A stretch of DNA of 64,000 nucleotides from Nemania diffusa (GCA_038501195.1 JBBPUQ010000004.1:4168001-4232000), one strand, 5' to 3'; positions 33,619-46,213 are shown, numbered from the stretch's first letter. A program made the numbers and translations. The notes: a model not told the origin generated them from the letters alone.

Positions 33619-35827
33619 TGTGACCATCGAGAATCCTCCGCGTTCGTGAATACATCGTGGTGTTGTAACCAAAACCACGTAATCCTCAAGATGAACGTCT
33701 TCCTATATAATAAGCATACCTTGGTACCCATTAATAGCCTCATGATATCACAGTTTCGCTATCTACACACTCTTCAACAGGTCCTATCGTCCTCTGTATG
33801 TGTATAATGGGGCGACGGGGCTTGTGGGGGCCAAGTTAGACAACAGTTGGGTGACAACTCACAAAGGGGGCATCATGGGACTTTCCCTCGAACACTCTAC
33901 TTATGTACGCTACGTCATTGTTGTTAGATTATGGCAGAATTAGGGAAATACATACTATTGAAAACTGTTGATCTTCAACTTTAAGCAGACAAATGGGTCA
34001 TGTACCAACATCAGAGTTGTAACACTAGCTCAGATCGCCATCTTCATTTGCCACCCCGGCAACGTCCGCATCAGTAGCTTGACCTTGCTTTGTAGCTAGT
34101 TCTACGCTACATATATACTTGTCAACACCTATCCTAACTCTAAGCAACGTTTAGAAAAGTCCTAGTTTATTACATACAATACTTGACTTGGATTTAAAAG
34201 GGGTCTAAGGCACTCATAACTTGACTAAAGAGCTTGGATTGAGCTCATTGGTGAGTGAGATGGGTAGGTATCTTGAATTCTTTATCCACATCCTACATAG
34301 GACCTAGATAATAATCATGTACATACATACATCGTGGAATATGAGGTTACCCGTTGCCTAACTCAGCGTAAATGCGGTAGGACTCTGGGCTGCCACAAAT
34401 CGGCAATGATCTAGTTCGGCGCTAGCCAGGTTGTCCTTGACGCCAAGATCTCATATCATCGATCTACACAGTAGGCATGTCAAATGATATCGTGAGTGAA
34501 ACTCACATATACAGACTAGGTATTACCAAGAATACAGGATATCTAAGCATTGGAAAGCTAAAGGGATTCAGTAGTCTTCACTAGATGAAGAACGTTTATC
34601 TATTGACTTTTCATGTGGTCTCGGCATGGTGACTTTTTCAACCCCTGTTAGTTCCACATACTCCCTGCTCAGATCAAAATATGGATATATTGTTTAAGCA
34701 TACGTACAGATTAGTGCTTGCTTAGCAGCATATTGATCTAGGCGGTTCAGGCTACATGGGTATAATTGAGTGAGATACGAATAAAAGTTATTAGATTACT
34801 GATCTAGCCTATTGCATATCCAGACCTATCCAAAGTCACTGTGCCGAAGCGGCATCCAAAGAGATAATCACCTCAGCTGTCAAACTGGCGTGTAAAGTAA
34901 CGGCGGCAATGCCACGTGGAGGCGCCCACCAGGGAGCTAGTGTCGGTTGCAATGTCAACGACTCTACTCCCTACATAAATATGGGAATAACGAGGAACTA
35001 TCCATGCACGACTCCTAAAGGAGACACTCTCTAACACACCGCACTTCAACGACTGTAGCCTTTTAGCAATGATGTGCAGCTGTACCAACCAGAAGTTGGG
35101 ACGTTGTCAAATAACGTCTAATAACTGTACTTTGACATCATAACCAGATAAATGTTAGAGTTGGACGGCTGAATTCGCAGTAAGTCGGTCAACATTATTA
35201 TGATCAGCGGCCTGTAAAGTGTCCTGGACCCTGCATCCGCGCTAGTTTAGGCGGGATTAGTTTAAACTAGAGAACATTGGCCCCTTCAGTGCCGCTCTCT
35301 CCTCAACCTCCCAAGACAGCACTCCAACGCCATCAAATTGCTGTAATACCACGAAATGCTTGTCCGTTTATCCGTGGCGCTTGATGAACCATGGTTCCCG
35401 CATGCATCCAAGAGCCGCACAGGCTGCATGCTGCACATCCGCCACGAAGACTTTTTCCTTCTTGACAGGGGCTCCTGAAATGGCCAGTCAATCGTGATGA
35501 CAGCCCCGGTCTCAATGATGGAAAGTACAGAATAGTGTAATCATCAAAGGAGATGATGGATAGAGTTTTTGACAGAGAGGCTCTTCTCAGGAGGACACTA
35601 TGTCGATTACGGAGAGAAAAATGCCAACAGTAAGGACAACTACAACTATATATAACAGACTGATCAGTCCCTTCGAGAAGAAAAAAAATCACCTCTGCAT
35701 CAGTCGTTCAGCCAAACTCACAGTCACTCATTCATAATAACTTACTCAAGTCACTCTTTCAAGATATACATCTAATACTACACACCATCTATCTACTTAA
35801 TACATTACCATCACCCTAATCATCAAA
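33619..35827. other. Long intergenic region
   Basis: About 2.2 kb without a supportable gene on either strand; only short random frames of up to about 120 codons are seen. The right end is the promoter of the HsbA-like gene. A degraded repeat could be hidden here, but I see no termini. Confidence 0.45.
35647..35655 (+). promoter_or_regulatory. Candidate TATA box of the HsbA-like gene
   Basis: TATATATAA lies about 180 bp upstream of the ATG. It is followed by a C/T- and A-rich leader ending ATCAAAATG, a layout typical of strongly expressed fungal secreted-protein genes. Confidence 0.45.
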
Positions 35828-36522
35828 ATGCAGTTCACTACCTTTGTCCTTGCAGCCCTCTCCCTGGGCTCGGCCATTGCCTCCCCCGTTGCTGGCTTCA
35901 AGCCCTTCGACAATGCGGCCTCAGCTGTTGCCAATGTTCACACCATCGTCCAGGAGCAAGTTTCCGTGATCAGTGGGTCTTCAAAGCTTGAAATCTAGCG
36001 TTCAGAACTGACACGAGCTGCAGATGTTCTCGTCCAGGGCACTCCCACCGACGAGACTGTCACCAAGATCCACGAGTCTCTCGTGACTATTGGCGTCAAC
36101 GTGAACGGCCTCCACGCCTACGTGGGTGACCTCGCCCAGTTCGGATCCACCCCTCTCAGCGATGCCCAGCTGGCCAAGGTCCCCGAGTTCGGCGAGAACT
36201 TCAGGGGTATCTTCATCAACATTGAGGCTATCGGCAAGAAGATCACCGGTGCTGGACTTAGCGTTGGTGAGTAGTTTTCCGATCCCATTATGTATCAAAT
36301 ACTAACGAACGCATAGATGTCTTTGCTCAGATCAAGCCAGAGCTTCAATGGGTTCTTGCTACCTCTGGTCCTATTGCCCGACCTATTATCGTCTTCGCCA
36401 AAGTCGCCGCTCCTCTCCACATTCAGCTATTCACCAGCGTCTCGGCCGTTCTTGTCAACATCCAGGCCCTCGTCACTGTCATCATTGCCCCCCTTGCCGG
36501 CCTTAAGCTCGTCATTGCTTAA
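35828..36522 (+). CDS. HsbA-like secreted cell-wall protein (hydrophobic surface-binding / galactomannoprotein family)
   Basis: Three exons (35828-35972, 36024-36266, 36317-36522) over introns of 51 and 50 nt give 197 residues. Residues 1-18 are a clear signal peptide (MQFTTFVLAALSLGSAIA, cleavage before S-P-V). The mature part is an all-alpha, Ala/Val/Ile-rich sequence with few charged residues and no Cys, as in the HsbA/cell-wall mannoprotein 1 family. Aspergillus HsbA binds hydrophobic surfaces and recruits polymer-degrading enzymes; relatives bind fatty acids. The C-terminal 60 residues are unusually hydrophobic. There is no GPI signal, so it is probably secreted. Confidence 0.85.
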
Positions 36523-36955
36523 ATGATACACCGGGTTGAATCTTCAGCACAAGTGTCAGATGGACTTATTGTGGTTTATTGTAATAAGTAGAGGGTGAGC
36601 GTCCACGGTTACTAGCATGTTGGAAGGCGTTCTGCGTTGTTTATAGTCAATTGATTCGAGTGTGCCCTGGAACTTGCGAGTTTGTGATACGTGCCCTTAG
36701 AAAGTTTAAATGTGATGAGTCTCTTTCTATCTATGATCGTCATTATTGAACGGAGCGTGGGGTAGGTAGTATATTCCAGCTTCTCATCCCTGTACCTCGG
36801 CACATCCAATTACCCATTCCCCTATTGTATCCAGATTTGGACTAGACACCTTGCATACGCATACATTCATCGATGTAATTGCGGACGTTAGTTTTGTCTA
36901 TCTCTCTATCACATTTCATTGTCGCTTGAACAGTTCAACCCAACTGACAGCGAAA
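36523..36955. other. Intergenic spacer with oxidoreductase promoter
   Basis: About 430 bp between two genes in the same direction; nothing else recognised. Confidence 0.45.
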
Positions 36956-38361
36956 ATGGCCGCGCTTTTTGGAGCCGCGCATCGTAACTGGTTGATGATC
37001 AACCCGTCATCAGTCCCTAAATCCTCGAAGCCGCTGATTTTTGGGATTCTAGGCGCTGCGGATATTGGGTGAGCGATGGCATGATGTGCTACTCACGTCG
37101 CGGGATTCCTAACTCTCCGCCACAGACCCGCTGCAATTATTCTCCCAGCGAAGAACCATCCCGACGTACTACTCCAGACCGTAGCTGCTCGAGATCCCTC
37201 TAAGGCGACGGCGTATGCGAAAAAGCACGGGATACCCAAGATCGCTAATTCTTACCAAGGTTCGCATGCATCCAAAATATTAAGAAGTAACTGCTTATGT
37301 AATTATCACCAACTTACATCGAACTGGCAGACATTCTAGACGACCCAAATATCGACTGCGTCTATATCCCCCTACCTAATGGGCTGCACTACATATGGGC
37401 ACAGCGAGCCCTCAAAGCAGGCAAGCATGTGCTTGTCGAAAAGCCGTCGGTGAATAACACCACCGAGGCCGAACGGCTCTTTCTCCCATCTAATCCCACT
37501 CTTCCCTCGTCTCCCTCAGCGTCTTCGCCCCCCGCAGTACTAGAGGCAGCACACTATGCCTTCCATCCAGCATGGACACTGTTCATGTCTTATGTCACGC
37601 CCAGCGCCGTTGAGAGCGCGAAGACCTCGCTCTGGGTACCGCGCTGGTTCTTCGGGCCCGATGACATTCGCTTTAACTTCGACCTCGGCGGCGGCGCGAT
37701 GATGGATCTAGGCGCTTACACCGCCAGTGCCCTGACTCGTATATTCGGGTCTGTCGCCGAAGAATGCGTGAGCTGCGAGACAAACACCATTGCAGGTGGG
37801 GACCCGCGATGCGACCGCCGCTATACCGCGCACTACCGGTTTCCGAATGGCGGCGTGGGGGAGATGGAAGGCGATCTCAAGGCCCCGCTACATAAGATAA
37901 CGCCCAAGGTGTACGTGGCGCACAAGCCCGTAGTGATCGATCCCGCAGAGGCGGGCGTCAAGATAGGGGATGGAGAGGAGGTGTTGCGCACGCGGACGAT
38001 ACACTTCAGCAACTTTGTGCTCCCCAGCGCCTTTCATTCCATAGCAGTAAGCGACCACTTCGCAGTACAAGCTGTCGGTGCGGCAGCAGGGACGCCGCCG
38101 CGGAAGGCTTGGAAGAAGAACAAGACGCTCACGGCTTACACGTGGCGCGAAGCCAGGCTTCCTGGCTCTGAGACGCAGCCTGGCGAGCCACATTGGAGTA
38201 CGTACCGCTATCAACTCGAGCAGTTCGTGAACAAGGTGCGCGGACGCGACACGCCGCAGTGGGTTGGGGGCGAAGACTCTGTTGCTACGATGCGCATGAT
38301 TGATATGGCCTACACGACAGCGAAGCTTCCTTTGAGGCCAACCAGCGAGATCGAATCATAG
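36956..38361 (+). CDS. Gfo/Idh/MocA-family NAD(P)-dependent oxidoreductase (dihydrodiol/D-xylose dehydrogenase-like)
   Basis: Three exons (36956-37068, 37126-37259, 37331-38361) over introns of 57 and 71 nt give 425 residues. The Rossmann motif F-G-I-L-G-A-A-D-I-G (about 29-38) is followed by V-A-A-R-D (cofactor selectivity), D-C-V-Y-I-P-L-P-N-G-L-H and G-K-H-V-L-V-E-K-P-S with the conserved catalytic-site Lys. The second domain has L-G-G-G-A-M-M-D-L-G-A-Y. This pattern fits the fungal branch annotated as D-xylose 1-dehydrogenase (NADP+) or trans-dihydrobenzene-diol dehydrogenase. The true sugar or diol substrate is unknown. The protein is cytosolic, with no targeting signal. The third exon is clearly more GC-rich than the flanking DNA. 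Confidence 0.92.
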
Positions 38362-40506
38362 TCCCTGTACTTCAGAGGGAAGGCCAACTATTTATATATA
38401 ATTGCAGGCAGTGGCAGGATGTGACAAGGAAGATTGAAAACAACCGGAGTGAAGGGTAGGATGAGGATATATCCGTCATTAATAAGCCCCTAATAATATA
38501 CCTTCATTATCCCTGGGCACCGAGCTCAGATTATCTATAAAATAAGCAAATTTTCCCAAGCAGCCTCCTTAATGATGCGATTTTAAAGATGACACAAACA
38601 TGCCGAAGGCTGTCTAGCGCTGATCTCTTAAGTCATATCATCCTTAAATGTTGACCTGCGCCATGCACCCAAGCCAACTCAACGCTGGCCGGCATCGTCC
38701 AAACCCCTTTCCCCTGCCAGAGCGCGAATACCATCATCCTTACCCCGCTCAGTACTGGCCAATAAGGGATTTATATAGTATGAGTATGACGTGGTAATTG
38801 TGATGGCAATGGTGCCGTGTAATCAATATAATGACCGCATATTTAAAAATGATGAACATTTAATACTCTCTGCTGCCATAGTTAATGTAAGGCAGTATGC
38901 AATTGTTCACATCACCCTATATATCACCTTGTTTTTGAACAGGTGGTAGCCGACCCAGAGTTTAGGCGTTGTTGGTTGGAACAAGGCTGGAGGCCGCTTA
39001 TCACCCTGGATCAGGGGTTCACCTCGCTTATTATAATAATTTCATCTACAACTGTAGTTAGTAACTACATAGACACTCTCAGGCGCGGTTGGAACCTCTA
39101 GGTGTGCTTGATTTAGATACGTTATGCTACCCTGATAGGCCTTAGGGAGGTTTAGTTAAGAGTGAGCTCGCTCATCACACGGACAATTCTAACATCATCT
39201 ACGCGCTTATTTACTCGGCTATTCTAACCTAAAGATAGCTTCCTTCGGCTTAAACGAACAGACTCTTATTTTGCAAGTCTCCAAGATCGCCCTACTATGC
39301 CATGCCGTAGCAGTTAGCAGTGTTAGAGATAGGACGTCGACCTTGGGATTAACTCATCCAGAGATAACTATCATTATAAGCATACTGTAAGACTAATGCG
39401 TGACAATTTCTTCTCGCTTTTCATTGTTACTATACGCGCGGGCATTAGGTATAAATTAAATCCCTCTTTCTATGAGAACTTCAATGTAGCCATTTGGTTG
39501 AAGCCATTGCCATTCTCCCCTTTCTCGGCGAGGTAGAATTAGTTTTAGAAGGATAACTCTCACCTACGCCAGAATTAGCTGTTCTCCCTCCGAATTATAG
39601 TAGTAAATAACATACATGTGTGTGTGTGTATCGTGGACGGCGTTGTCTGGATCGTCTGTGCATAACAGTTACGAACCTCTCCATTTGGCTCTCGATAGAG
39701 GTTTAGGGAGCTGGAGTGATAAGAACCTTCACTCCATCCAGCTCGATTATCTCGACAATTTTCTGAGCCTTTCTAAGTCGGTGGATTCTTCTCTTCCGGG
39801 CGTAGTACAGATTCTTGGGCAGAGGACATAGGTCGAATTGTTGTGCTTGGAGTCTGTTGCCCTGCTCGCTAATTATCTGGTAAACCGTGAGATCCCCGTC
39901 GTCCCAACACAGGGACTGGATACGGTATATGCCCTCTTGCCCAACAAGCGAAAAATTTTGGTAGTCTTCGAACGGGATCCTGCTGTTCTTGGGGACTATA
40001 CGTTTTGAAGGACCATAACAACTTTCTGACTAGTTCTTGTATGTTAGTCGTTGGTGTAAGTAGGTCTGAGGGCAACAAGCGTACCGATGCATGAAAGCTG
40101 CAACATCCAGATGCTAGACACGTCGTCATTCTTGATGATAGGAAATAATCAGCACATTATTGCAATGGTGGGCTATGAGCTTTGTGTGATCGTAGCAAGA
40201 TTCTTGAATTTCGAAACTGGCCGTATTTATATATCATGGGCGACTAACTGTTGCCTTTTTGTGTTGCCACCCCCCTTAGCATTCGCTTATTATTTTAGAG
40301 CGATCATCATGGGCATGTGCCTTGAGACAAGTGATATGCCTGACGATTGTAGTATCAACAATCATTGTCGCTCCACCTATACTTCCGCTACATTACTTAT
40401 TGCCTCTCTAATGATACGAAATGTCCCTACTCCCTAATTTGTGGCATAGCTGATAACGTCGGTCGCGTCGGGTCGAGGCCTCCGTAATAGCGGCTATTTT
40501 ACGCCC

Positions 40507-40545
40507 CACTACGCCCACTACGCCTCACTACGCCTCACTATGCCT
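40507..40545. repeat. Four tandem copies of a CACTACGCCT unit
   Basis: Four 9-10-bp units, the last with one change (CACTATGCCT). Immediately upstream is a GC-rich patch, and downstream an AT-rich stretch. Confidence 0.65.
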
Positions 40546-41560
40546 CATTGCTTGTGGGACGGTGATTAGAAGATGAGCCTAAACCTAATCAGGAAACTTT
40601 TGACAACATATTTTAAGCATCTGTTAAATACCTGTATTAGCTAAGCAAAGTTTTTTGCTCTCAATATTTTTAGAAAATTATAAAAATATAAAAAATTAAA
40701 TATAAATTATTATTAATTATTATAAAGTTAACAAAAGGCATATATTTCACGTTCTAGCTGCTTTAATTCGGCAAAAGCGGACAAATACAAGACTATTTAC
40801 TATAATAAGTTTAGGTTTGTCTCCAAATAGTAGGACATCCAACCGACCCCCTTGCTTAGGCCTCACTGGGGCGTAACTTACACCACCGCGTGATATTAAT
40901 GGTCTATTCTCGGTGTGATCTGTCCGTGTTTATTAGGGTTGATGGGTGTAGAGATTGTAATCGGGACAATGCAGTGCAAGGAATCTCGGTGAGTTGAGGG
41001 TGGATTGGCGCTCGGACCACTGAACAATCATTTTTATTGAGTGGGAATATTGTCTCTACTAATAACGAGTTTTCATTTCCAATTTGAGTCCTCAGGCTCT
41101 TTTTCACAGCCATCTGAACTGGTATTATCATTTTACATACCGGATTTCCGACGGGAATCAACCAGAGAACGGCCCTACCGTATTTTATCGCTTGATTTGA
41201 GCAGGTAACGTAATTGAGCAACGCGGTAACACCTTCTCGTTACCTCGTCGTCTAGCTCGAGATGCATAAATAAGTATGTGTACTAAAATCCCAGATAACC
41301 ACGTGGGAGTTTGTGTATAGCCCTCCAAACGGCTTACGGATTTCTAGGGGAGTTAAGATGATCTCGGTGCGATCCCGTATTACGTAGTTGCGAATTCAGA
41401 TTGCCAGCGTCTTACAGACCGGAGGGCTTCGCGTAGGATTCGTTGCAACGTCGAATGCTGTCAACTATCGGAGAATCAGCTGTTGATGAAGACATGCAAC
41501 TGACTGTTGTTCTACGGTTGCAGTTTGTCTTTTTCACCGGATATATAACTGTGTATACAG

Positions 41561-41664
41561 TTGATGGGTTGGGCTGTTGATGGGTTGGGCTGTTGATGGG
41601 TTGGGCTGTTGATGGGTTGGGCTGTTGATGGGTTGGGCTGTTGATGGGTTGGGCTGTTGATGAG
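41561..41664. repeat. 16-bp minisatellite, six perfect copies and a partial seventh
   Basis: The unit TTGATGGGTTGGGCTG repeats exactly six times (41561-41656) and ends with a partial copy. On the minus strand it lies within an open frame reading repeated Q-P-I-N-S-P-T-H, because 16-bp units shift frame each copy and still avoid stops. There is no evidence that this frame is a gene. Confidence 0.9.
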
Positions 41665-42046
41665 TCGTGTAAGTTGATACATTCAAACTGAAGGCTCGCT
41701 AAGTATCCCTTACAACACTGGTCATATTCAGAAAGAAAGGCTGCAGCTAATGAGTGGTAGCTTCCCTTCGATGCCATCCAGGTATATTATATCCCAATCA
41801 CAGGCGCTATACAGTTTGAAATAACAAGTCGCAGCAAGAAAATATATTTTCTACACTATCTCGTGTATCTAAAGATTGGACATCCTGCATACTGCGATCA
41901 CCTTACGAACGCTTCTTCCCCTTTCTGCAACCTCAACTGAAAATAAAACCAAGAAAGGAATTCAAGAACACAAAAGGATGGAAAAGAAACCCCCAAGCCA
42001 TGGAATCACAAAGCTGCTTCAACGGCCGTTTGGTCCGTGCTCCTAA

Positions 42047-43078
42047 CTAGGAAGCAACGGGCTGCCGACGGGCGCGAAGGCGGCCACAATCGTCGACATG
42101 AACGACATGCTCAGCTTTGTCGAAGCTTGGTCTTCTACAGGCGCAAATGTAGGGATTGGGAGACTGCGAATGGCAAACATGGACATGACGGAGGTGATGT
42201 TCCTTGCGAGCCAGTTTGACACGGCAGCGGCACCAGTAGAACTTGGTTTCATCGTTCCAGTGAGCCCGGGCAGTAGTGCGGTGCCTCTCCAGGTCCCTAA
42301 GGCTAGTGAACCCGGGGGTATTGGGACAATCCAGGCACCGGTATGGTGACGAGTTTCCATTCTCCGGCGATGGGATAGCTTGTGTCGATGCTGGGGATGA
42401 GGCCCAAATTGCTGCAGAAGGTACCCAAGATGCTACGGAGAAGATCCCGGATTCTGGAGAAGCTGCTTTTAGCGGGGACCAGAGAGGTTGCTGGTAGGCC
42501 CCATTGCCAACATTATGCGCTGCATATCCATCCGCCGGAGGCAAGGGAGGCGAGGGAGGCGGGCCGTAGTTTGGTGACGTGTTGTAAAGATGACCTTGGA
42601 ACTGCCCAGCGGAGCTGCTAGGCATGTTGAAGGCACCGTTCTCAGGATATCCCGGGACCTCGGATACATATGGTCCCTGAAATGGAAATGACAACTGCAT
42701 ATAAGGCATGCTGAAGGCACCATTCCCAAGCTCCCCCGGGACCCCGGGTACATCCGGTCCCTGGGGCAGCAGCAGCTGCTGCTGTTCCGTTGGCCCATGG
42801 GCACTGTGGTCGGGGAACCCAGCGCCCACAAGCGGAGGGGTCACCGTGGGGGGGAACAGACCACGGGGAACGGAGCGCTGGTTGACTGACCATGACGCAT
42901 CGCGCGTCGCAACTGTCAAGCCCCGGTCAGGGGTCAAGGCATTTTTCTTGTCGATGTATGCCTGATTGGTGTTGTAGTTGTTGTGGCCATGATCAACCGA
43001 ATCGTAATCAACGAAATGAGTATCATTGTTGGTTGTGCTCGGCATCCTCTGTGGGACGCGCGAGACGTTACAAGACAT
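42047..43078 (-). CDS. C2H2-like zinc-finger protein, 343 residues
   Basis: A single uninterrupted frame from an ATG at 43078. The first 240 residues are Pro/Ser/Gly/Asn-rich low complexity with a loosely duplicated segment (residues about 107-153, each copy with G-N-G-A-F or E-N-G-A-F and a following M-P). The C-terminal 100 residues carry three Cys/His clusters: C248-x2-C251 with H266 and H273; C283-x-C285 with H297/H300 and C302; and C312-x-C314 with H324, H327 and C331. This triple pattern with S-L-R-D-L-E-R-H is common in fungal nuclear zinc-finger proteins of unknown target. It is probably a DNA-binding regulator, an inference. Confidence 0.75.
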   Translation of the reverse strand: MSCNVSRVPQRMPSTTNNDTHFVDYDSVDHGHNNYNTNQAYIDKKNALTPDRGLTVATRDASWSVNQRSVPRGLFPPTVTPPLVGAGFPDHSAHGPTEQQQLLLPQGPDVPGVPGELGNGAFSMPYMQLSFPFQGPYVSEVPGYPENGAFNMPSSSAGQFQGHLYNTSPNYGPPPSPPLPPADGYAAHNVGNGAYQQPLWSPLKAASPESGIFSVASWVPSAAIWASSPASTQAIPSPENGNSSPYRCLDCPNTPGFTSLRDLERHRTTARAHWNDETKFYWCRCRVKLARKEHHLRHVHVCHSQSPNPYICACRRPSFDKAEHVVHVDDCGRLRARRQPVAS

Positions 43079-45254
43079 CTTGCATCAGCCCACGGCAGGA
43101 TCGTGGGGGTGTTCCAGATGGCTGGCAGTGAGTGTGGCAGGGCTATTGTGCAGTTCGGCACCCTGCATTAAGATGGTCATTAGCATGTAACTAACTAGGG
43201 TCATACCGGATGAACAAATGAGAAGTATCTTTGCTATTCCAGTTCGTACGACTAGAAATCATGGATAGGACCACTAGCTTACTGTATTCATAGATTAAAT
43301 CCTCAAAATTATTATAGTTTGTACTGCCTAAGAGCGAGCAGTACAAAGCGTGATCGAAGGTGGTGAAAGTGAAGGACAGGTCGGACGGGAGTGCACCTTG
43401 GAAGTGACTGGGTTTTTATGTGCAACAACCCTTGACTGGGGCTTATAATGGGATAGAGATGCAAGATGGGTAAGTAATTGAAGAAAACGTAGGAGGGGTC
43501 CTCACAAGACTGAGGTAGGTCGATTGTGCTATGTCGTGAACGAGGCCTAAAGGGGCTTGAAGCTAACTTGGAAGCCACCCTCTACTCATCTAGTCGACGA
43601 GGACGGCCCGAGCCGCCCCATCTAGCGCGATGGGATCTGCCCTCGCTAGCACTGATGTTTCGGCGTTTGTACTTTTATAATCTGACATTTCCACGATGGG
43701 ATGGGGACGCAGTGCTGTTTGGTACCGATTGAGGGTTGGCCCCCAACTATACCTGACGAACCGGCATCGACGGTCATTTGTCCCGGTGGCATGGCGCTCG
43801 TCCTTGCACTCTCATATCTATCGCTATAACATTGCACTGAGCAGATAGCAATCTATTGAGGTTAAATCAGCAATCCCACTCCTGGAATCTCGAAATCTAT
43901 TTATTAGGAATACTCAAATTCCAATACGATGGGACTTTGTGGGGGATATCCATGTCGCGGGGCGGCCCTCAGGGCGTTATAAGTGTGTACTGGGCCGAGC
44001 AAAGAACGCTAGTACGGTAAGTTGTCCACACCACGTGCAATGTATTAGGTATTATAATGGTCTAGATCTAGATACTGATGATTTAGAGTGATCAACAGTC
44101 GGCCATGAGTTACTGTACAATATGGCGTATTGGAGTGTTAGTGAGGCTGATGTCGGGGACTTAACACGGGCGGGGATGGGCCCCGGCAGGCGGACTCACT
44201 GAGGTTGTAGATCTTCCGACCATACACGGCGTTGTCAGCGACTTACCCATTCGGAACATCATATTCCCCGAGACCGAGGACAACTCATAGCACGAAAAGA
44301 CTAAGCGAGGCACTATCATGGCTTCTTACACATTTCAGCAAGATACGACAATACTTGGTGCCATGTCACACGAACGGCGGGTGCGCATTGCAGCTAACAA
44401 CCTGGACGAGATTTTCCCTTGTGCAAGTACCTGGAGGCGGGGGCATCCCAGGTATTTCCATCAGATGAGCTAGCTGGTGGAAGTGCGTCTTGCTATTCTG
44501 GACCAGGACAGAAGAGTATGTACCTCGAGATAATGTGTACGCCTGACTGGGAGCCCCCCGAAGGATCGGGGAAATTCCAGGCATTCTTTGCAGGAGAACA
44601 GGCCAGTCGAGGCGGGACTGAGGTGTGCCCAGCAGCTTCATGCGCAAGTTCCTAAAGTGAAGAAGTGCTAGGGGTAGAGAAGAGGGCCAAGGGACGGAAA
44701 CCCCAAAGGGTTTTCCTAGGGGTTCATTTCGAAGAATACAGCAGTGATTCTTTATTGACTCGAGTTTTAATAATGTTGTAAAAGGGGTAGAATGAGGTAC
44801 TGGAACATGAGCAGGTACTTAGGTAGGTAGGTGCCCGTTAAGTGAAGTAAGTGGCTGGTGAAGTGGCTGCTGTTCCGCTGTTGCTTCGTACACCTCATAG
44901 TTTTATCTATCACTGTTCTTTACACGCTTAATTTTACCTAGTATAAGCACACACAGATGGAAAACTATGAGAAAGTAACAGATATGTAAGTGAGAGTATT
45001 AAAAAGCCCCAAATTTTAAGTAAGTCTGTGGCAATACTTATTTTCACACTTCCTGTAATATGGACCTAGGTACGTACTGCGTAAGGATGCGCAAGCCACA
45101 ACGACTAATTTAGACTAGACCGGTAACGCTAGTAGAGCTCGCGGATCAACCTCTGAGCCCAGCATTCTACTATCTACCTGGGTAATCACCACCATTCTCC
45201 CGATTCCATAGGTTCTATGAGTGCCCACAGAGCTCACTTGAGAAGCTTATCACC
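43079..45254. other. Long intergenic region
   Basis: About 2.2 kb. Overlapping frames of 78-93 codons at 44232-44655 on both strands have no recognisable domain or splice partners. A GGTAGGTAGGT motif is present near 44820-44832. The right end should hold the promoter of the RNase P/MRP subunit gene. Confidence 0.45.
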
Positions 45255-45872
45255 ATGGCGACCGATCCCCTTCCCGCAACTCTGAGTTTGCTCACGGACG
45301 CAGCTCATCTCTTAGCATTAGCCTCACCAGAGACGTCAGCGCATCTCATGGTAGAGCGAAACTCGTTAATGTTCAATAACCATCTAGATCAGCCCGACGT
45401 ACAACGGCAGCATATATGTGGCTGCTGTGGCCACATCATGATTGCTGGCCATGGTGATCTTTTTGAAATGGATAGCAGCAAAACGGCGCGCGAAAAGAGG
45501 GCCGTACGCAGCAGGAAAAAGGCCACAGATGTACTACGAAAGAGCGGATGCCAGAAAACACTAACATGTAGCAACTGTGGCCGGTATACGAAAATAAACC
45601 TCCCTCCGCCGGCTCGCGTCCCTAAGCACCGTCCCAACCAGACTTCAAAGCCTCTAGTCACCAATACTCAGAATGCAACACCATCAATTAGGTCCGGTAA
45701 TGCGTCAAGAGCAGCATCGACTAGCGAGCCTGTGAAGACTTCGGCCAATGCAAGTAGCAAGAAGAGGGCGAAGAACCGGAAGCAAGGTCTTCAAGCTCTG
45801 CTCCAGCAATCGTCGAATTCTAAGCCACAGGTAGGCCTCGGCCTCAGTTTGGCAGACTTTATGCAGAATTGA
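45255..45872 (+). CDS. Rpr2/Snm1/Rpp21-type RNase P/MRP subunit
   Basis: A single exon of 205 codons starting at an ATG in a CACCATGG context. Residues 1-50 are alpha-helical, as in the family. The zinc ribbon is made by C55-x2-C58 (I-C-G-C-C-G-H) and C105-x2-C108 (T-C-S-N-C-G-R), with an intervening Lys/Arg-rich segment. The C-terminal half is Ser/Asn/Lys-rich with a short conserved end (G-L-G-L-S-L-A-D-F-M). Family members are nuclear protein subunits of RNase MRP (Snm1) or RNase P (Rpr2), acting in rRNA or tRNA processing. The long linker and C-terminal tail favour the Snm1 form, but this is not certain. Confidence 0.82.
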   Translation: MATDPLPATLSLLTDAAHLLALASPETSAHLMVERNSLMFNNHLDQPDVQRQHICGCCGHIMIAGHGDLFEMDSSKTAREKRAVRSRKKATDVLRKSGCQKTLTCSNCGRYTKINLPPPARVPKHRPNQTSKPLVTNTQNATPSIRSGNASRAASTSEPVKTSANASSKKRAKNRKQGLQALLQQSSNSKPQVGLGLSLADFMQN

Positions 45873-46213
45873 CCAGCCATGTCCCTGAATGCTAAATAGC
45901 ACATGCTAAATGCTATGCGAATTTGGCGCGAAGGAACGGGAAAGGCCTAGAAGGGGGATTTAGGGGGGCCCGTCGCTAGGCCCAATAGGGCGAGGCGATA
46001 GGGACCTATGTCATATAGATAACCCCGCCATCCGTCCCTCAACTAAGACTTGCCCCTCCAAATTTTTTGAGTCAACCGGGAAAAAAAAAGATTAGAAAGC
46101 AGCCGTCCAATCTCCAGTCCGAGCTATATCGTTCCAACAACACCCTCACTCCTATTAAAAGTCGCATTCCTCTTTGGAATAGTCGACTACTAGAAAATAG
46201 CGCCGAGTTCAAA
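45873..46213. other. Promoter region of ZPR1
   Basis: A 341-bp spacer between two genes in the same direction, with an A-homopolymer near 46080. No gene. Confidence 0.5.

Larger units (their letters stand above)
38362..42046. other. 3.7-kb gene-poor region with AT-rich core
   Basis: No gene can be supported on either strand. The sequence is disturbed by many stops in all frames. An extremely AT-rich stretch lies at about 40615-40740, short tandem repeats at 40507-40545, and a minisatellite at 41561-41664. The composition suggests old, mutated repeat DNA, but no terminal repeats or transposase motifs could be recognised. Confidence 0.5.

Noticed and set aside
26114..38361. Secondary-metabolite gene cluster
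   Set aside because: No polyketide synthase, peptide synthetase, terpene synthase or transporter is present among the genes.
41561..41664. Regular repeats considered as a CRISPR array
   Set aside because: Units are directly adjacent with no spacers and the genome is eukaryotic; it is a minisatellite.
44232..44655. Overlapping 78-93-codon frames on both strands
   Set aside because: No domains, no splice signals that extend them, and both strands are open equally, which indicates chance.
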